Assembly (NCBI GenBank): GCA_002439665.1
Contig: DJPC01000089.1
Coordinates: 2,365-11,435 of the forward strand
DNA: 9,071 bases
Origin: Dialister sp. UBA6422
GTDB taxonomy: Bacteria; Bacillota; Negativicutes; Veillonellales; Dialisteraceae
Direction: 5' to 3'
Under the pieces are notes generated by a model that saw nothing but the letters and a program-made list of their open reading frames with translations, was not told the DNA's origin and ran no database searches. The stretch's first letter is position 1. The number at the start of each line of letters is the position of its first letter. This document shows, piece after piece, positions 6,163-9,071 of the stretch. Both the position numbers and the translations under genes were made by a program.

Positions 6163-7429
6163 GATCTGCTTCCTCCTCGGTGAGCATCTCTGCTCCTATC
6201 ACTTCCGCCCGTTTAAACGCACGAAGCAAAACTTCATCGGATAAGCCGGAAAGGAGCTCTTTATATTTCATCACCTCAGGCTGTTTTTCTGCCAATTCCC
6301 AAAGAGCTTTCTTTCTCTCTTCTGGGGAAAGGTCATTCAAACTATCAAAGGCTTTCAAATAACTTCCTGTCACATCAGGCAATTCTCTTCGTTCTTTTAG
6401 ATTGATAGAAGGCCGGGTATTGTCTTCGATGCGAATAAAATAAGCAAATAGGAAACGGAATTGTTCCTTTTCATTTAATGTTTGAAGAAGGAAATCTTTT
6501 CCCTCTTCTGTGGAGACTGCTTTATGCAAAGGCCCGCTACCAGTTAATACCAGGCGAACCATGTTGGGACGGCCCGTGAGTTCTTTAAGCCCTGCCCTAC
6601 GTCTTGCGATTTCACGAAGCAGATCATCCACCTGTTTGTATTTAGAAATATCAATCACCATATCCATCCAACGGATGGCATCGGTTTCGATAAATTTCAT
6701 GGTGATCGTGCCATAGGCTCCCACGTCCACCAAGTAGCACCCGCGAGGTCCTATTTCTGTGATATCAAGGCCCTGGGTATTTCCGGGATATACGATATAC
6801 GGTTTGGTAGATAAAGTTTTTCTAGTATGCACATGGCCCAGTGCCCAATAATCCATACCCGTCTGTTTCAGATCCTCTACTGTGCAAGGCGCATAGGTGC
6901 TTCCCTCAGAAGATGCATCGGTATGAAGCATCCCAATGGCAAAAGAATCTTCCTCTTTTTTGTGAAACAATTTGGCTAAATTGTCTTTGGTATGTCTTGT
7001 TTTATAACTGATACCATACACGGTAGCTACTTTTTCTCCATCTTTCATCAGAGGAACCCCTTCCACCTCATCGGAAGAAAATATATGCACCGTCTCTGGC
7101 ATCGGGATATCCGCCCGCCAAGCTTCTCTTGGGTCATGATTGCCATGGACAATGAAGACTTCTACCCCGCCTTGGGCCGCGCGATAGAGTTCCCGGCCAA
7201 AAGCCATCTGGGCTGCTAAACTATGATGATCAGAATTGTATACGTCACCGGAAATCAGAATCGCATCTACCCTGTTTTCCAGTGCAGCATCTACGACTTT
7301 TTCAAAAGCTTTGAATGTCGCCTTACTGATTTGTTCATTCCAAGGGCCTTTACTGCCCAAACGGACATGGCTGAATGGCTCCCCTAAATGCAAATCAGCA
7401 CAATGGATAAAAGAAAAATGCTTTCCCAT
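6149..7429 (-). CDS. yhaO: YhaO-type DNA repair metallophosphoesterase (SbcD/Mre11-like)
   Basis: The 426-residue protein is a calcineurin-like phosphoesterase of the Mre11/SbcD class, expected to use two metal ions for DNA phosphodiester cleavage. Visible motifs are HCADLHLG (9-16, Asp12 and His14), SGDVYN (60-65, Asp62), VHGNHDP (94-100), the LHT histidine (169), GHVH (198-201) and PGNTQG (215-220). The spacing and the 'FIHCADLHLGEPF' opening fit the YhaO branch. The roughly 200-residue C-terminal part would contact the ATPase partner. The ATG at 7429 has a near-perfect TAGGAGGA site about 5 nt upstream. The stop lies inside the first codons of yhaN, so the two subunits are probably made together. 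All metal ligands expected from the motifs are present. Classical sbcD is the alternative name, but the membrane-hairpin partner argues for YhaO. Confidence 0.9.
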   Translation of the reverse strand: MGKHFSFIHCADLHLGEPFSHVRLGSKGPWNEQISKATFKAFEKVVDAALENRVDAILISGDVYNSDHHSLAAQMAFGRELYRAAQGGVEVFIVHGNHDPREAWRADIPMPETVHIFSSDEVEGVPLMKDGEKVATVYGISYKTRHTKDNLAKLFHKKEEDSFAIGMLHTDASSEGSTYAPCTVEDLKQTGMDYWALGHVHTRKTLSTKPYIVYPGNTQGLDITEIGPRGCYLVDVGAYGTITMKFIETDAIRWMDMVIDISKYKQVDDLLREIARRRAGLKELTGRPNMVRLVLTGSGPLHKAVSTEEGKDFLLQTLNEKEQFRFLFAYFIRIEDNTRPSINLKERRELPDVTGSYLKAFDSLNDLSPEERKKALWELAEKQPEVMKYKELLSGLSDEVLLRAFKRAEVIGAEMLTEEEADHENH

Positions 7430-7465
7430 AATTCCTCCTAAATGATTTGTTGTATATGCAATGAT

Positions 7466-7474
7466 ATTGTATCA
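7466..7474 (-). promoter_or_regulatory. Possible extended -10 promoter of yhaO-yhaN
   Basis: On the minus strand this reads TGATACAAT, i.e. TGn plus TACAAT (five of six consensus). It is 37 nt upstream of the yhaO ATG, giving a start near 7459 and a leader of about 30 nt with the AGGAGG site. No convincing -35 element is present. It is divergent from the plus-strand promoter at 7589-7617. Confidence 0.4.
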
Positions 7475-7588
7475 CAGATGGTAAATTTTTAGAATGAGTA
7501 ACTAAGAATGAGCCGCCAAGAAAAGGAGAAGCGACAAGCAGCAAATACTCCTTCCTTTATCTTTGATATATCCTATTTCATCTTCCTA
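7475..7588. other. Divergent intergenic stretch with no supported gene
   Basis: This AT-rich stretch separates the two divergent promoters. The only structure seen is a loose 6-bp inverted repeat, AAGGAG / CTCCTT (around 7523-7553), with a long unpaired middle. I see no operator-like palindrome. A reading frame crosses it but lacks a ribosome binding site and runs into the promoter and attenuator. Confidence 0.5.
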
Positions 7589-7617
7589 TTGACACCTAGA
7601 ATATGTCATGCTATGTT
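7589..7617 (+). promoter_or_regulatory. Sigma-70-type promoter of the aminotransferase gene
   Basis: A perfect TTGACA (7589-7594) is followed after 17 bp by TATGTT (7612-7617, four of six consensus). Transcription should begin near 7624, producing an untranslated leader of about 130 nt. Both hairpins of the leader lie downstream of this start, which supports its use. Confidence 0.75.
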
Positions 7618-7642
7618 ATACATAGATTCATATATGACACTA

Positions 7643-7740
7643 TCCCTGTCACCGGATGGGGAATCAAAGGGTGTTTATTTCTACTGTAGGTGGATACGGG
7701 AAACTGTTGAAAGGTAGAAATAAGCATCCTTTATTTTTTT
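7643..7740 (+). promoter_or_regulatory. Structured leader with terminator: probable transcription attenuator or unrecognised riboswitch-like element
   Basis: Hairpin A pairs TCCCTGT (7643-7649) with ATGGGGA (7656-7662), loop CACCGG. Hairpin B pairs 16 bp, GGGTGTTTATTTCTAC (7669-7684) with GTAGAAATAAGCATCC (7714-7729). Three flanking A-T pairs (7666-7668 with 7730-7732) extend it to 19 bp. An A and seven Ts (7733-7740) follow, directly before the AGGAGG of the aminotransferase. The 29-nt loop of B contains a sub-hairpin ACGG-GAAA-CTGT (7696-7707) with a GNRA tetraloop. G-U pairs in both stems are A-C on the other strand, so the RNA is plus-strand. GACACT (7636-7641) can pair with GGTGTT (7670-7675), enclosing hairpin A and competing with the terminator: a possible antiterminator. 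The layout implies conditional termination before the gene. I do not recognise a ligand-binding consensus. Confidence 0.68.
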
Positions 7741-7754
7741 AGGAGGAAAATCAT

Positions 7755-8891
7755 ATGAAAATTGCACCTTTTGCCGTAGAACAATGGATGAATGAATATG
7801 AAACAGGAGCAACATATAATATTGCAGAAACTTGTGTAGATTCTGTTTCCATGGATGAATTATTTGCCCTAACAGGCATCGACAAAAAAGCCTTCTTAGA
7901 TGACTTTTGCAGCCGCCGTCTGACCTATGGATATATCGAAGGCCGTCCAGATTTCAAAAAAGGGATTGCTTCTTTGTATAAAACGATCACACCAGAAGAA
8001 ATCGTCCCCACCCATGGCGCTTCTGGGGCCAATCATCACATTTTCTATTCCTTGATACAGCCTGGGGATCGTGTGATTTCCATCATGCCTACCTATCAGC
8101 AGCTCTACTCCATCCCTGCTTCCTTAGGAGCAGAGGTAAAAGTCATGAAGCTCACCAAAGAAAATCATTATCTACCTGATTTGAAAGAGCTCAAACAAAT
8201 GGCCATGGAAGGATGTAAAGTCATCTGTTTAAACAACCCCAACAACCCCACCGGAGCCTTAATGAGTGAATCTTTATTGAAGGACATCGTAGATATTGCA
8301 CGCTCCGTGGATGCCTATGTATTGGTGGATGAAGTATATCGTCATTTGACCCAAAACGATGAATGGCCTGCCTCTATTGTAGACTTATACGAGAAAGGGA
8401 TTTCTACTAGCTCCATGTCTAAAGTATTCTCCCTGGCCGGCCTGCGCCTGGGCTGGATCGCCACCCATGATCAGAATGTACTCCAATCCTGCTGGTCCCA
8501 CAGAGATTATGACCTAGTAAGCTGCGGTATGTTTGACGAAACAGTGGCCGCTTTGGCTCTTTCCCACAAGGAAAAATTGCTGGCTCGAAATAAAGAAATG
8601 GTCCGTACCAATCTTTCTATATTAGACGACTGGGTCAAAGGAGAACCCCACGTCTCCTATGTCAAACCACAGGCAGGTACCACCGCATTGGTCTACTATG
8701 ATATTCCTATGGATTCTTATACCTTCTGCCAAAAGATGTACTATGAAACAGGCGCTTTTGTGACACCTGGCGATTGTTTCGAAGAACCTTTCTCCATGCG
8801 CATCGGCTACGCAGCAGATACAGACACCCTCAAACAAGGACTGGCTGCTATCAGCGCATTCATCGCCAAAGTGACAGAAGAAAATGGGTAA
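7755..8891 (+). CDS. Fold-type I PLP-dependent aminotransferase (class I/II, capreomycidine-synthase/VioD-like subgroup)
   Basis: The 378-residue cytoplasmic enzyme has the whole aspartate-aminotransferase fold signature. It includes YGYIEGRPDFKKGIASLY (58-75), the cofactor-phosphate loop GASGANH (88-94) and ring-stacking Tyr114 (MPTYQQLY). NNPNNPTG (160-167), Asp192 and Tyr195 in VDEVYR, the PLP lysine Lys223 in SSMSKVFSLAGLRLGW, and the substrate-carboxylate Arg349 in MRIGYA complete it. The N-terminal 'YNIAETCVDSVSMDEL' style recalls a subgroup related to VioD/capreomycidine synthase that is often annotated only as class I/II aminotransferase, so the substrate is uncertain. Start: ATG at 7755 with AGGAGG 8 nt upstream, directly after the leader T-tract. 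It stands alone between its leader and a strong terminator, so no pathway partner is given by context. Expression is probably set by attenuation in the leader. Confidence 0.9.
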   Translation: MKIAPFAVEQWMNEYETGATYNIAETCVDSVSMDELFALTGIDKKAFLDDFCSRRLTYGYIEGRPDFKKGIASLYKTITPEEIVPTHGASGANHHIFYSLIQPGDRVISIMPTYQQLYSIPASLGAEVKVMKLTKENHYLPDLKELKQMAMEGCKVICLNNPNNPTGALMSESLLKDIVDIARSVDAYVLVDEVYRHLTQNDEWPASIVDLYEKGISTSSMSKVFSLAGLRLGWIATHDQNVLQSCWSHRDYDLVSCGMFDETVAALALSHKEKLLARNKEMVRTNLSILDDWVKGEPHVSYVKPQAGTTALVYYDIPMDSYTFCQKMYYETGAFVTPGDCFEEPFSMRIGYAADTDTLKQGLAAISAFIAKVTEENG

Positions 8892-8893
8892 TG

Positions 8894-8949
8894 GTTGACA
8901 GTTGACGATTTACAGTTTACGGTGTACCGTTTACTGTATACTGTCTACC
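8894..8949. repeat. Eight tandem 7-bp repeats, consensus GTNTACN
   Basis: In strict 7-nt register the units read GTTGACA, GTTGACG, ATTTACA, GTTTACG, GTGTACC, GTTTACT, GTATACT and GTCTACC. Positions 2 and 5-6 (T, AC) are invariant and the remaining positions vary. The array begins 2 nt after the aminotransferase stop and ends exactly where the terminator A-run begins. Unit variation is high and includes no perfect neighbouring copies, so this is a degenerate heptamer array of the short-tandem-repeat kind, not a CRISPR. Confidence 0.8.
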
Positions 8950-8992
8950 AAAAAAGGATTCCCTGGTTACGATCACTAGGGAATCCTTTTTT
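8950..8992 (+). terminator. Strong intrinsic terminator of the aminotransferase gene
   Basis: An 18-bp stem pairs AAAAAAGGATTCCCTGGT with ACTAGGGAATCCTTTTTT around the loop TACGATC. One G-U pair (8965 with 8977) becomes A-C on the other strand, favouring plus-direction folding. The A-run and T-run also make it capable of acting on the minus strand. It lies about 60 nt after the stop codon, between the two heptamer blocks. Confidence 0.93.
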
Positions 8993-9018
8993 ACATACAT
9001 ATATAATTTAGATATGAC

Positions 9019-9046
9019 TTACACAGTATACTGTCTACTGTTTACT
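9019..9046. repeat. Second, shorter block of the same GTNTACN heptamer
   Basis: The units GTATACT, GTCTACT and GTTTACT (9026-9046) follow a divergent unit (TTACACA). The 13 bases at 9026-9038 are identical to 8936-8948 in the first block. ACAGTATACTGT (9023-9034) is a 12-bp palindrome at the block's left side. Together with the first block it flanks the terminator. Confidence 0.7.
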
Positions 9047-9071
9047 GCCTTAATGCAGGTCTTGCAATGAA

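Noticed and set aside
7516..7555. Terminator in the divergent intergenic region (AAGGAG / CTCCTT)
   Set aside because: Only 6 bp of stem around a long loop, with no proper T-tract and no gene ending there.
7643..7671. Glycine-riboswitch-like string CACCGGATGGGG in the aminotransferase leader
   Set aside because: Only this short string resembles the consensus; the other conserved segments and the overall fold are missing. The bases are explained by hairpin A.
7508..7717. A 69-codon plus-strand frame upstream of the aminotransferase
   Set aside because: It has no ribosome binding site, crosses the TTGACA/TATGTT promoter and ends in the descending arm of the attenuator stem. Only its last 27 codons are kept, as a low-interest leader hypothesis.
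8894..9046. CRISPR array
   Set aside because: The units are only 7 bp, directly abutting and degenerate, with no spacers and no cas genes.
9047..9071. Possible feature at the right edge
   Set aside because: The last 25 bases hold no frame, hairpin or repeat that I can support.

Overview
The window is a compact chromosomal segment with moderate GC content, consensus AGGAGG-type ribosome binding sites and many intrinsic terminators. It carries a YhaO/YhaN-type nuclease pair. Together these suggest a Bacillota member, possibly a Negativicute such as a Dialister or Megasphaera relative. That placement is inference from gene content and protein style; there is no rRNA or other marker here.

Layout. 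Positions 1-2134 (minus strand) hold a folate biosynthesis operon, folP-folB-folK. A gene that looks like the 5' end of mfd, the transcription-repair coupling factor, follows 3 nt after folK and runs off the left edge. Positions 2198-2375 (minus) contain what I regard as the most interesting item: an apparently free-standing RNA gene of about 139 nt. It has its own TATAAT promoter, three stem-loops (two with C-rich, anti-Shine-Dalgarno-like loops), a 10-codon reading frame with an ideal ribosome binding site, and a strong terminator. Positions 2401-3082 (minus) hold a PhoU-like/DUF47 protein gene with its own probable promoter and a small terminator hairpin around its stop codon. Positions 3070-7474 (minus) hold a two-gene operon in which an SbcD/Mre11-like phosphoesterase (yhaO) overlaps an SbcC/Rad50-like ATPase (yhaN) by 14 nt. 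A strong terminator follows.

From 7589 the direction switches to plus. A TTGACA-17-TATGTT promoter leads into a leader of about 130 nt containing two hairpins. The second is a 19-bp stem followed directly by a T-tract and then the ribosome binding site of a fold-type I PLP-dependent aminotransferase. This looks like a transcription attenuator or an unrecognised riboswitch-like element. After the aminotransferase comes a block of eight tandem 7-bp repeats (consensus GTNTACN), a perfect terminator, and a second shorter block of the same heptamer.

How the parts work together. FolB, FolP and FolK catalyse three steps of the pterin branch of folate synthesis. The YhaO/YhaN pair is expected to act on DNA ends as a nuclease-ATPase complex. 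The DUF47 protein has no phosphate transporter beside it. In most hairpins, G-U pairs would become A-C mismatches on the opposite strand, which lets transcription direction be assigned from the sequence itself.
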